A stretch of 64,000 nt of DNA from Rhodospirillaceae bacterium. GTDB taxonomy: Bacteria > Pseudomonadota > Alphaproteobacteria > GCA-2731375. The stretch spans positions 62,001 to 126,000 of the forward strand of contig JABIWH010000028.1 in NCBI GenBank assembly GCA_018701215.1, in the 5' to 3' direction. Positions 26,374 to 34,535 of the stretch are shown here, one piece after another. Positions within the stretch are counted from its first letter, which is position 1; every line of letters begins with the position of its first letter. A program made the position numbers and the translations under genes. The notes under the pieces were generated by a model. The model was not told the DNA's origin, made no database searches, and worked only from the letters and a program-made list of their open reading frames with translations.

Positions 26374-27326
26374 CAGACAGCCAATTCGTCCACGGCGGCT
26401 ATGACATAATCCGCCAGACCGTCACGGTCTTCCAGGCTGAGCATCACCGTCTGAGCCAGCAAGGCACGCATATCCAGGCTATCGACATCATCCGCCAGAT
26501 CGGCATCGGTTTCGTCCAGCACGAAACCATCAATCAGGCCCTCGTAATGCTCCGCCACCGCCAACGCCGTACTCGGCATGCCCAACTCGGTCATCATCTT
26601 GGCCGCCGGGCCCTTGATTGCCAGGCCGGCAACAATTGGCGAGACGGCAATGATAGGTGCCGGGGCCGCCGCCAAGGCATCGCGCACGCCCGGCAACCGC
26701 AGGATCGGCTCGATGCTGACAAAAGGATTGGACGGCGTGATGATCACCGCCCGCAGGCCCGGGTTCTTAAGGGCCGCCATGAAGTCCGCCTGGGGCCTGG
26801 CCTGGGCAATGCCCTCGAACTCAAATCCGGAGACCACGGGCGCGCATTGGTCGCGGACGAAGTAATGCTGAAACGCCAGGGGGCCATCGGCGGTCTGCAC
26901 CATGGTACGCACCGGATCGTCGGTCATGGGCAGCACATTCGCGGCAATGCCCAATTGCCGGGTGATCGTCCGTGTTACCTGGGTCAGGCTTTCACCGCGC
27001 GCCAGGGCCTGGGTGCGCAAGACATGCATGGCCAGATCGCGGTCGCCAAGATTGAACCAATTCTCGCCACCTAATTCTTCCAACGCCGCCATGAAGCGCC
27101 AGCCCTCATCGGCCCGGCCCCAGCCTTTCACCTGATCGTTCAGACCCGCGAGGGCATATACGACCGAGTCGATGTCGGGACAGATGTTCAGGCCCAGATG
27201 TTCAAAATCGTCGCCCACGTTGGTTACGATCAACAGATCATCGCCCAGACCCAGGCGCGATAGGCCCAGTGCCAGCTTGGCGCCGCCAACCCCGCCCGAA
27301 AGGGCTATCACCTGACCTTTCGACAT
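26373..27326 (-). CDS. cofD: CofD/FbiA 2-phospholactate transferase
   Basis: A 317-residue transferase that joins FO to the phospho-acid activated by CofC, giving F420-0 or its dehydro form. The N-terminal LSGGVGGAKLALGL (residues 9-22) and NVGDDFEHLGLNICPDIDS region are hallmarks of the family, and TPSNPFVSIEPIL is in the GDP-binding part. It overlaps cofE upstream and cofC downstream by one base each (TGATG junctions). Confidence 0.95.
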   Translation of the reverse strand: MSKGQVIALSGGVGGAKLALGLSRLGLGDDLLIVTNVGDDFEHLGLNICPDIDSVVYALAGLNDQVKGWGRADEGWRFMAALEELGGENWFNLGDRDLAMHVLRTQALARGESLTQVTRTITRQLGIAANVLPMTDDPVRTMVQTADGPLAFQHYFVRDQCAPVVSGFEFEGIAQARPQADFMAALKNPGLRAVIITPSNPFVSIEPILRLPGVRDALAAAPAPIIAVSPIVAGLAIKGPAAKMMTELGMPSTALAVAEHYEGLIDGFVLDETDADLADDVDSLDMRALLAQTVMLSLEDRDGLADYVIAAVDELAV

Positions 27327-28096
27327 CAGCGGAACATATCCATTTCCTTGGGACGGACCAGAGCATCCGCGCCAAGGTCCGAGGCCGGGAAGCGCACACC
27401 ACGGATCACCACCACCGGCCGCCCCTCGTTGCCCTGCCCCTGCAGGATCGAGGCGGCGGAGGATAGTTCATCCGCCAGGCCGACCTCGGAAACCAGTAAC
27501 TCGCGGCCAAACAGGTCCGGGTCACCGCGCAAATCCCACAACGCGGGCAGGCCGGCGGAACCAATGGCCAGACCCATGGTGCCCTGGCGCCAGGCCCGGC
27601 CGACGCTGTCATTGATAATCACCGAAATCTCGACGCCGTGGCGTTCCAACATAGTCTGGCGCAGGGCCCGGCTATCGGCATCCGGATCCTCGGGCAGCAA
27701 CAGCACATGCTCCGTGCCATCGTCCTGCTCCACGTTGGAAGCATCAATACCCGCGTTGGCCATGACGATGCCGATACGATGGGCCACGATCAGAACGCCA
27801 GGGCGCTTGCCCACCACATCGACGGATTCATCCAGGATCAACTGCACCTGGCGCGGATCCTTGTCGACTTCCACCGCCAAGGCTTCCGCCTCCGCCGTCG
27901 GCATGACATCGCGCAAGTCAACAATACGGTTGGCGGCCTTGGAGACGATTTTTTGCGCCAAGACCAAAATGTCGCCGTCCTGCAACTTTTCGCCGGCACG
28001 GCTCAGACCGTCGGTAATCAATGTGGCCAGATCATCGCCGGGTTTGACCAACGGCATATCCGGCAGGGTGAACAACTGCATACTGGGGGACGACAT
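27326..28096 (-). CDS. cofE: CofE coenzyme F420-0:L-glutamate ligase
   Basis: A 256-residue GTP-dependent ligase that adds the gamma-linked glutamate tail. Key segments are LAQKIVSKAANR, the metal/GTP site INDSVGRAWRQGTMGLAIG and GRELLVSEVGLADELSSAA. It lacks the C-terminal nitroreductase-like domain of mycobacterial FbiB, which reduces dehydro-F420-0. If the C3 donor here is PEP, another reductase would therefore be needed. It is six bases downstream of npdG and coupled to cofD. Confidence 0.95.
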   Translation of the reverse strand: MSSPSMQLFTLPDMPLVKPGDDLATLITDGLSRAGEKLQDGDILVLAQKIVSKAANRIVDLRDVMPTAEAEALAVEVDKDPRQVQLILDESVDVVGKRPGVLIVAHRIGIVMANAGIDASNVEQDDGTEHVLLLPEDPDADSRALRQTMLERHGVEISVIINDSVGRAWRQGTMGLAIGSAGLPALWDLRGDPDLFGRELLVSEVGLADELSSAASILQGQGNEGRPVVVIRGVRFPASDLGADALVRPKEMDMFR

Positions 28097-28102
28097 GGGT
28101 GG

Positions 28103-28792
28103 CTAATGCTCCCCCGTTTCGACGGAACCCGGCGCACCGGTGATGCGGATACCGGCACCGGCGATTTTGTAGCGGTTGTTCATAAAAATCAGCGCGGAGG
28201 TCAAGGCTTCCGAAACCACGGAATTTTCGATCCGTCCCGCATGCCAGGCCCGCATGGAAGCATCCTCGGCCAGGCCCACGACGATCTCGCGGGCGTCGGG
28301 ATCGTTGCCGCAGACCAGAATATCGCAATCGATGTCATGCTCCAGATCCGTCAGATGATCCGCCGCCACGTTCTGGAAGGCGGAGACCACGCGCACCCCG
28401 TCGCCCAGGAAAATCTGTGCGCCCTTGCCGGCGGAGCCATGCTCGGGCAAATGCACGGTGCGGACTTTCGGCGGCTGCAGGGGCACAGTGACATCAACCA
28501 TGATCTTGCCCTGACAGCCGGGCTTGATGGCCTCCAGCATGGGCGCCTGATTGGAGAATGGCACCGTTAGAACGACGATTTCCGCAGCGGCTGCGGCGGC
28601 ACCGTTTTCCAGGCCGCTGACCGTGGCTTCGGGTGCCAGGGCGGCCAGACGCTCGGCCCCGCGATCGGCGCTATCCTGGGCGCGGGAGCCGATAATGATG
28701 CTATGCCCCGCCTTGGCCCAGCGCAGGGCCAGACCAAAGCCCAGCGCGCCGGTACCGCCAATCACGGCGATGGTAAGTTTTTGTCCTGTCAT
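28103..28792 (-). CDS. npdG: NADPH-dependent F420 reductase (F420:NADP oxidoreductase)
   Basis: A 229-residue Rossmann protein of the NpdG/Fno family, which exchanges hydride between NADP(H) and F420. Motif GGTGALG (12-18) binds the dinucleotide and the following GSRAQ segment fits NADP selectivity. VVSAFQNVAADHL and DILVCGNDPDA are typical of Fno. It is the second gene of the F420 operon, six bases before cofE. It would supply F420H2 to the LLM oxidoreductases encoded nearby. Confidence 0.92.
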   Translation of the reverse strand: MTGQKLTIAVIGGTGALGFGLALRWAKAGHSIIIGSRAQDSADRGAERLAALAPEATVSGLENGAAAAAAEIVVLTVPFSNQAPMLEAIKPGCQGKIMVDVTVPLQPPKVRTVHLPEHGSAGKGAQIFLGDGVRVVSAFQNVAADHLTDLEHDIDCDILVCGNDPDAREIVVGLAEDASMRAWHAGRIENSVVSEALTSALIFMNNRYKIAGAGIRITGAPGSVETGEH

Positions 28793-28849
28793 GAAAGCTC
28801 TCTATTCCGATTTACAGTTACGATTTCCAAATCAGCCGCCCGCGCCCAG

Positions 28850-29800
28850 TCACTTGGCTAGCACGTCGCCGGTCAGCCAGGCGATATTATCCAAAATTTC
28901 ATTCAATTCCCTGCCGCCGACCGAGAAGACGATTGTTTCTACGCCTTCTTTGGCGAAGGCGCCAATATCATCGCGAATGGCCGCCGCCGAACCTGTCAAA
29001 CAGACCCTGTCCCTGCCCGCCGCATCAGGAGCATTCGCAAAGATCGGGTAAAAAGCAAGATAGGCCCGGTGAATTTCGGCGCCATTGCGGCCTAGTTTGT
29101 CGGCTTCTTCGTTCAAACGGGCCGAGCCTTGGGCAAAGAGTTCGGGCGAATTCAACAGGTGCGCCGGGTTATGATTGGAGGGATACCAGCCGTCCCCGAC
29201 ACGGGCCGCCCGCCGGATCGCCGCACCGCCCTCGCCGCCAATCCAAATGGGGGGATGCGGTTTCTGCAGCGGCTTCGGCTCGAACACCACATCATCGAAG
29301 CACACATAATCGCCATTCATGCTCGGTGCCTGGGCTGTCCAAAGCTCCTTGAAGGCATCGATATACTCATCCGTCACCTTGCCTCGTTCATTGAAGGGCG
29401 GCACACCCAGGGCATCCGCTTCCTCCTTCATCCAGCCCGCACCGCAGCCTACCGTCAGGCGGCCGTCGGATAGGACTTCCAGGGTCGCCAGCATCTTCGC
29501 CGCCAGCACCGCCGGGCGGTAGGGCACCACCATGACCGAGGTCAGCAGCCTAATTTTCTGTGTGGCCGCCGCGATAAAGGCGCCCGCCGTCACCATCTCC
29601 AGACACTCCCCCACCGCCGCGCCCGGCCAGACGCCACTATTGGTATAGGGATAGGCGGAGTTAATATCGCCCGGCACCACCACATGATCATTTATGGCCA
29701 GCATATCCAGGCCGCCGTCTTCCGCCGCCCGCGCCATTGCGGTCAGGCCCGGAGCCCGCCCGCCCGGTCCACGGGCCATGATCATCAATCCAAAATCCAT
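28850..29800 (-). CDS. LLM-class F420-dependent oxidoreductase (TIGR03619-like)
   Basis: A 316-residue luciferase-like enzyme, start ATG at 29800. Segments LAINDHVVVPGD, GRLTVGCGAGWMKEEADALGV and PPIWIGGEGGAAIRR are those of the Rv2161c-type F420-dependent LLM group. It lies 57 bases upstream of npdG on the same strand, so it may be the first gene of the F420 operon. If so, its product is a strong candidate for using the cofactor made by the genes behind it. Substrate unknown. Confidence 0.87.
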   Translation of the reverse strand: MDFGLMIMARGPGGRAPGLTAMARAAEDGGLDMLAINDHVVVPGDINSAYPYTNSGVWPGAAVGECLEMVTAGAFIAAATQKIRLLTSVMVVPYRPAVLAAKMLATLEVLSDGRLTVGCGAGWMKEEADALGVPPFNERGKVTDEYIDAFKELWTAQAPSMNGDYVCFDDVVFEPKPLQKPHPPIWIGGEGGAAIRRAARVGDGWYPSNHNPAHLLNSPELFAQGSARLNEEADKLGRNGAEIHRAYLAFYPIFANAPDAAGRDRVCLTGSAAAIRDDIGAFAKEGVETIVFSVGGRELNEILDNIAWLTGDVLAK

Positions 29801-29848
29801 GCTCGATGTTTCCCTGGCAAAACCTCTATTTCGACAAGATTAGCAACA

Positions 29849-29877
29849 TGCCACGCCGATTGGTACTAGGCGCGGCA
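29849..29877. promoter_or_regulatory. Imperfect palindrome in the divergent LLM promoter region
   Basis: Nine-base arms (TGCCACGCC at 29849-29857, GGCGCGGCA at 29869-29877) with one mismatch and an 11-base spacer, midway between two divergent LLM genes. It could be an operator for a shared regulator, or a hairpin; no regulator is encoded nearby. Confidence 0.3.
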
Positions 29878-29942
29878 CCTGACAACGGATAAATTAGCTG
29901 AAATTCAGTATTAATTGTCCTTGGGATTGGGAGATAAGCGTT

Positions 29943-30986
29943 ATGAAACTGGGATTGGTGATGGGCCTGGGCGAAGGTGGCCGGGTTAGCGTAGACATGG
30001 ATCTGGCGCGCGAGGCCGAGGATCTGGGCTTTGATTCTATCTGGACCTCGGAAGCCTGGGGCTCGGATGCAATCTCCACCGCCTCCTGGATTTTGGCGCA
30101 GACCAGCAAAATCAAGGTCGGTACCGGGATCATTCAAATGTCGGCGCGGACGCCGGCCATGGCGGCCATGACGGCGATGTCGTTGCAGCATCTCTCCAAC
30201 GATCGCTTTATCCTCGGTATCGGCCCCTCGGGCCCGCAGGTGATCGAGGGTTGGCATGGCATGCCCTATGGCCGGCCATTGACGCGGACACGGGAATATA
30301 TCGAGATCATTCGCAAGATCGAAGCCCGTGAAAGCGCCCTGACCCACGATGGTTATCACTATCAAATCCCCAAGACCGGCGAAGGCACGACCAACCTAGG
30401 CAAGCCCCTGAAGGGCATACTGCACAGTCGCGCGCCGTTGAAGATCATCACCGGCACCATCGCGCCCGCCGGCGTCAGGGTTAGCGCCGAGGTCGCCAAC
30501 GGCATGATCCCGGTGTTCATGAACCCGGACCGTTTCGATGTCTTCGAAGATGCGCTGAACGATGGATTTGCCAAGGCAGGCGGCGGCAAAAGCCTGGATA
30601 ATTTTGACATTACGCCATTCTGCGGCATCAACATATCCGATGACGAGGACGCCGCCCGCATGCCGGCAAAGGCCAACCTGGGCCTCTACATCGGCGGCAT
30701 GGGTTCGAAGGACAAGAATTTCTACAACGACTATGCCAAACGTCTGGGCCATGAAGCAGCAGCCGTGGAGATCCAGGATCATTTCCTCTCCGGGCGCCGG
30801 GCCGAGGCGGTGGCGGCGGTGCCGGACGAGTTGGTCGATCAGGTCGCCCTGACAGGACCCGCGGGCAAGATCACCGAACGGCTGCAGGATTGGAAGGCCG
30901 CCTCGAAAGAGAAGAAGGTGCAGTCCCTTTTGGTTCGCGCCTCCTCCAGCGCCGAATTGCAGCTACTGGCAAAGGCCGTGTTGTAG
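29943..30986 (+). CDS. LLM-class F420-dependent oxidoreductase (TIGR03559-like)
   Basis: A 347-residue luciferase-like enzyme similar to the Rv3520c-type F420-dependent group: SIWTSEAWGSDA near residue 35, GTGIIQMSARTPA, and GPQVIEGWHGMPY near residue 100 are characteristic. The ATG at 29943 follows GGGAGATAAGCG. It is first in a three-gene plus-strand unit with a RidA-like protein and an SDR, and divergent from the F420 operon. Substrate unknown. Confidence 0.87.
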   Translation: MKLGLVMGLGEGGRVSVDMDLAREAEDLGFDSIWTSEAWGSDAISTASWILAQTSKIKVGTGIIQMSARTPAMAAMTAMSLQHLSNDRFILGIGPSGPQVIEGWHGMPYGRPLTRTREYIEIIRKIEARESALTHDGYHYQIPKTGEGTTNLGKPLKGILHSRAPLKIITGTIAPAGVRVSAEVANGMIPVFMNPDRFDVFEDALNDGFAKAGGGKSLDNFDITPFCGINISDDEDAARMPAKANLGLYIGGMGSKDKNFYNDYAKRLGHEAAAVEIQDHFLSGRRAEAVAAVPDELVDQVALTGPAGKITERLQDWKAASKEKKVQSLLVRASSSAELQLLAKAVL

Positions 30987-31001
30987 GAGGAGATGGTCAG
31001 C

Positions 31002-31400
31002 ATGAGCATGAAGCGCGTTATCTCACCGCACGTCGCGGAACCACAGCCCGAAACCTGGTCCAACTGTAAGGTCGCCGGTAATTTCATTCAGATCGCCGGC
31101 TGTGTCTCGGGCTATGAAAATGACGTCATCGCCGGCGGTGATGACGTCTACGAGCAGGCCAAAATCACCTTCACCAAGATCAAGAACCTGGTGGAGGAAG
31201 CGGGCGGGGTGATGGACGACATCATCAAGGTGACCATTTTTGTCACCGACATCACCCGGCGCGAGGAAGTCTGGAAGGCACGCCGGGAATTCTTCACCGG
31301 CGATTTTCCCTGCTCCACCCTGGTCGAGGTTTCCGCCCTGGCCCGTCCCGGTCTGGCGGTGGAGATCGAGGCGCATGGTTTCATAGGTTCGAGTAAATAG
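31002..31400 (+). CDS. RidA/YjgF-family protein lacking the usual catalytic arginine
   Basis: A 132-residue Rid-family protein (trimeric, small-molecule binding). Classical RidA deaminates reactive enamines/imines and needs an arginine in a P-A-R-S motif (Arg105 in E. coli). Here the aligned segment is P-C-S-T, with Ser105 in its place, so that activity is not expected. I take ATG 31002, about 11 bases after AGGAGG; ATG 30993 is only two bases from that site. It sits 15 bases after an LLM gene and one base before an SDR gene, so its function is probably tied to theirs. Confidence 0.8.
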   Translation: MSMKRVISPHVAEPQPETWSNCKVAGNFIQIAGCVSGYENDVIAGGDDVYEQAKITFTKIKNLVEEAGGVMDDIIKVTIFVTDITRREEVWKARREFFTGDFPCSTLVEVSALARPGLAVEIEAHGFIGSSK

Positions 31401-31401
31401 T

Positions 31402-32160
31402 ATGCTGATCAATGGCATGGCCGCCGTGGTTACGGGCGGCAGTTCAGGCTTGGGTGCGGCTACGGCGCGGCATCTGGCCGGCCTTGGCGCCAAGGTGGCC
31501 ATCCTTGATGTAAACCTGGATCTGGCCCAAGAAGTGGCGGCGGAAATCGGCGGCCTGGCCGTTGAATGCGATGTTTCGTCAGAGGAAAACGGCGAAGCGG
31601 CCATTAAGGCCGCGCGAGAAGCACATGGCCCGGCCCGCATCTCGGTCTGTTGCGCGGGCATTAGTGAAAGCCGCCGCATGTTGGGCCGTGACGGCCCCGC
31701 ACCCCTGGCGCACCATACCCGCCTGGTCAATGTACATCTGGTGGGAACTTACAATATCTGCCGCCTGGCCGCCGCCGACATGGCGGCATGTGAGCCTCTG
31801 CCCGACACCGGCGAACGCGGCGTGTTGATCAACACAGCCTCCATCGCCGGCTTTGACGGACCACCTGGGGCGATTACTTATGATGCGGTGAAGGCCGCCA
31901 TCGCTGCGATGTGCCTGCCCATGTCGCGGGAGCTCTCCCGCCATGCCATCCGCGTCATGGCCATTGCGCCGGGGATGTTTGAAACACCCATGGCGACAGG
32001 GCTGCGCCAAGAATATATCAACGAAATGACGGACCGTATTCCATTCCCCAAACGCTTTGGCAATCCGGCGGAATATGCCGCGCTGGTGGAAACCATCGTC
32101 ACCTCTCCGATGTTGAATGGCGAAACCATCCGCATCGACGGCGGCCTGCGCATGACCTAA
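31402..32160 (+). CDS. SDR family oxidoreductase, HSD10-like
   Basis: A 252-residue SDR with TGGSSGLG (residues 11-18), the catalytic Ser in NTASIAG and YDAVK as the Tyr/Lys pair. The C-terminal APGMFETPM and FGNPAEYAAL regions resemble 3-hydroxyacyl-CoA dehydrogenase type 2 (HSD10), which also acts on hydroxysteroids and branched hydroxyacyl-CoAs. It starts one base after the RidA-like stop, so the LLM-RidA-SDR unit is tightly coupled. Its stop overlaps that of the convergent DMT transporter within the bases CTAA at 32157-32160. Confidence 0.85.
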   Translation: MLINGMAAVVTGGSSGLGAATARHLAGLGAKVAILDVNLDLAQEVAAEIGGLAVECDVSSEENGEAAIKAAREAHGPARISVCCAGISESRRMLGRDGPAPLAHHTRLVNVHLVGTYNICRLAAADMAACEPLPDTGERGVLINTASIAGFDGPPGAITYDAVKAAIAAMCLPMSRELSRHAIRVMAIAPGMFETPMATGLRQEYINEMTDRIPFPKRFGNPAEYAALVETIVTSPMLNGETIRIDGGLRMT

Positions 32161-33050
32161 CGCCCAAAGCGGGCCAGCAGGACGCCGCTGGCCACGATCA
32201 GGGCCATGCCAAGAAACAAGGCCGGGCTTGGCATTTCATCGAATAGCAAGACTCCGAACAGCCCCGAAAACAGCATCGTCGAATACATAAAGGGTGCGAC
32301 GAAGTTCGCTTCCGCCAAGGCCATGGCGTGCAGCACCAGACGCTGGCCGATGATAACAACCAGGGCAATCGCGGCCAGGCTCAGCCATTGCAGGGGCTCG
32401 GGCCAAACCCAGGCCGGCAGCGCCGGTAAGAAGGTCAGCAAGGCGCCAAACATATTACCAAAGAACAGCATGACAATGGCACGGTCACCCTGATTGGACA
32501 GCCACTTTACCGTTGTCACCTCCGCCCCCATGCAGAGTGCCGCGGCGACCGCGATCAGGGATGCCAGGCCAAAAATGCTGGCATCCGGTGCCGCGATGGC
32601 GGTCACGCCGGCAAAGCCCAGCGCCGCCGCCAACCAGCGGTAACGGTTCGCACTTTCCCCTAGAAAAAGCATCGAAAGGATCATCGTGAAAATTGGCGAA
32701 CTGAAACTGATCGCCACCGCATTGGCCAGGGGAATATGGGTAATGGCAAGAAACATCAGCGCCACCCCGGCGGCACCGGTACCGGCGCGAAAGGCATACT
32801 TCACGGAATGCACCGTGCGCGGAACGATGCGGGCGGAATACAATATGGGCAGCAGGAACAGCGTGCCGAATACATAACGGGCGAAGGTGATTTGCAGCAC
32901 GCCAATTTCCGGGCCCGTCCCCGGCAGCAGCAGATATTTGGCCAGGGCGTTCATAGTCGCGAACAACGCCGAGGCCACGACTATATAAAGCGCCGCCCGC
33001 CACGGCGCGTTGTCGCCCAAACTTGATCTCGGGAACGCCGTGTTGTTCAT
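32157..33050 (-). CDS. EamA/DMT-family transporter
   Basis: A 297-residue inner-membrane protein with about ten hydrophobic segments arranged as two EamA repeats, as in RhaT/YdcZ-type metabolite exporters of the drug/metabolite transporter superfamily. The start MNNTAFPRS at 33050 shares an ATGA with the stop of the DUF2938 gene, so translation is coupled. The open frame upstream to 33236 overlaps that gene and is not used. The exported compound is unknown. Confidence 0.85.
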   Translation of the reverse strand: MNNTAFPRSSLGDNAPWRAALYIVVASALFATMNALAKYLLLPGTGPEIGVLQITFARYVFGTLFLLPILYSARIVPRTVHSVKYAFRAGTGAAGVALMFLAITHIPLANAVAISFSSPIFTMILSMLFLGESANRYRWLAAALGFAGVTAIAAPDASIFGLASLIAVAAALCMGAEVTTVKWLSNQGDRAIVMLFFGNMFGALLTFLPALPAWVWPEPLQWLSLAAIALVVIIGQRLVLHAMALAEANFVAPFMYSTMLFSGLFGVLLFDEMPSPALFLGMALIVASGVLLARFGR

Positions 33051-33529
33051 ATAGTGGCGAAAACCAGCGCGCCAAGATATAGCCCGATACCGAACACCGC
33101 ATGCACGGACAGGCTGGCGAGGAGGACAAAGCCGGTCCGCCCGGTCTTTGCGCCAAAGAAACCACCGCCCAGGCCGGGGATCAGGATCAGCCATGGCGCC
33201 AGCACGGTGACCACGCCAAAGCCCAGGCCGTTCCACAGGCTTGCCGGCTGTTCCAGGATAGCGGATAGAACCTGCAAATAGATCTCAGCGAAGACGATCG
33301 CCACCAGGTAATGAAAGGCCCAGCCCAATATTAGTTCACGGCGCACGGCGGGAGTGTCCTGGATGTCATCATGGCGGAAGACGCCCCGGCCCAGATAGGC
33401 CACCCAACGGCCGACATAATGCCAATCGCGGTTCTTGCCCAGGCCGCGTTCCAGCAGGAACTCGTAAATATCGGTGACGATATTGGCGACCACGCCGACG
33501 ACCAAAATTTCAAGCCACGAAACATCCAT
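33047..33529 (-). CDS. DUF2938-family membrane protein
   Basis: A 160-residue integral membrane protein with four hydrophobic segments. The short motifs between them (YVGRW near residue 40, GRGVFRHD near 50, LGWAFHYL near 70 and HAVFGIGLYLGA at the C-terminus) are those of the uncharacterised DUF2938 family. Function unknown. It overlaps the DMT transporter start by four bases, which suggests the two work together in membrane transport. Confidence 0.75.
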   Translation of the reverse strand: MDVSWLEILVVGVVANIVTDIYEFLLERGLGKNRDWHYVGRWVAYLGRGVFRHDDIQDTPAVRRELILGWAFHYLVAIVFAEIYLQVLSAILEQPASLWNGLGFGVVTVLAPWLILIPGLGGGFFGAKTGRTGFVLLASLSVHAVFGIGLYLGALVFATI

Positions 33530-33596
33530 TGCTTCCGCTCCTTCCGCAATTTCGCGTCAGCATCTACACCGCCTTGGCGATAACTATAGCAGAAAT

Positions 33597-34535
33597 CTAT
33601 TCAGGGGTTTCCGGCACCACGCTGTGGGCGATTGTCGCATCCAGAGCCTCGAATTCATGATAGCGGATGGTCTCGTACAATTCCGCCCGTGTCTGCATGC
33701 GGTTGAGCAAACCCTGGGCACTGCCGGACCTGGCCAGTTCTCCATACAAATCCGCCACCGCATTCGCGGCGATGCGCAGGGAGGATGCGGGCCAGATGAC
33801 GATCTTGCAGCCCAGCGCCTCCAGCTCCGCCGCCGTGCGATTGGGCGTGCGGCCGAATTCGGTCATATTGGCCAGCACGGGCACCTTGACGGCAGCGGTG
33901 AAGCGGCGGAAATCATCATCGGAGATCAGGGCGTCGGGGAAGATGATATCGGCCCCGGCCTCCACATACAATTTGGCCCGGCGGATCGCTTCATCCAGGC
34001 TTTCGGCGGCGGCATCGGTCCGCGCCACGATCTGCAAATGCCGCCGGGCCGATACGGCGGCGGCGATCTTGCGGGCCGCATCCTCCGCGCTGGCCAATTG
34101 CTTGTCGTTCAGATGGCCGCACTTTTTCGGCAATACCTGGTCCTCGATCTGCACGGCGGCAGCGCCCGCATCCTCCAATTCGCGTACCAGGCGCATGACG
34201 TTCAGCGCCTCGCCATAACCGGTATCGCCATCGACGATCAGCGGCAGACCCGTGGCCCGCGCCAGAATGCGCGTGGCACCGCAAAGCTCTTCCATGGTCA
34301 TGACGCCCAGATCGGGCAGCCCCATGGCGGCGGTCAGCGCCGCGCCGGAGACATAAAGACATTCAAAGCCGGCCTTCTTGGCCAGCAGTCCGGACATACC
34401 ATCATGCGCGCCGGGCACGCCAAGAATACCGGGTCGGCTAAGCAAAGCATTCAACCGCTGCCCCGCCGGTGCGGCCTCGGGCCCGCCGGCAAACCAGATC
34501 GGTTGTTGCTCAGGTTTATCGTTGTTTGACATCAT
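33597..34535 (-). CDS. Isocitrate lyase/PEP mutase family lyase (methylisocitrate or dimethylmalate lyase-like)
   Basis: A 312-residue (beta/alpha)8 lyase. The metal-binding VDGDTGYGEALN and IEDQVLPKKCGH motifs are present; the KKCGH/KRCGH signature includes the catalytic Cys of PrpB-type 2-methylisocitrate lyase, and also occurs in 2,3-dimethylmalate lyase and carboxyphosphonoenolpyruvate mutase. The C-terminal MQTRAELYE segment is PrpB-like. No prpC or other propionate gene is nearby, so PrpB identity is not assured. It overlaps a methyltransferase gene by 20 bases. Confidence 0.82.
   Translation of the reverse strand: MMSNNDKPEQQPIWFAGGPEAAPAGQRLNALLSRPGILGVPGAHDGMSGLLAKKAGFECLYVSGAALTAAMGLPDLGVMTMEELCGATRILARATGLPLIVDGDTGYGEALNVMRLVRELEDAGAAAVQIEDQVLPKKCGHLNDKQLASAEDAARKIAAAVSARRHLQIVARTDAAAESLDEAIRRAKLYVEAGADIIFPDALISDDDFRRFTAAVKVPVLANMTEFGRTPNRTAAELEALGCKIVIWPASSLRIAANAVADLYGELARSGSAQGLLNRMQTRAELYETIRYHEFEALDATIAHSVVPETPE

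Noticed and set aside
29943..32160. A Rut-type pyrimidine degradation operon (LLM monooxygenase plus RidA-like RutC)
   Set aside because: The LLM protein belongs to the Rv3520c-like group rather than RutA, no RutB amidohydrolase or RutE/F is present, and the RidA lacks the expected arginine.
33597..34535. Methylcitrate cycle (prpB with the PrpD-family gene at 59692)
   Set aside because: The two are 25 kb apart on the contig, prpC is missing, and the KKCGH motif also fits other lyases of the family.
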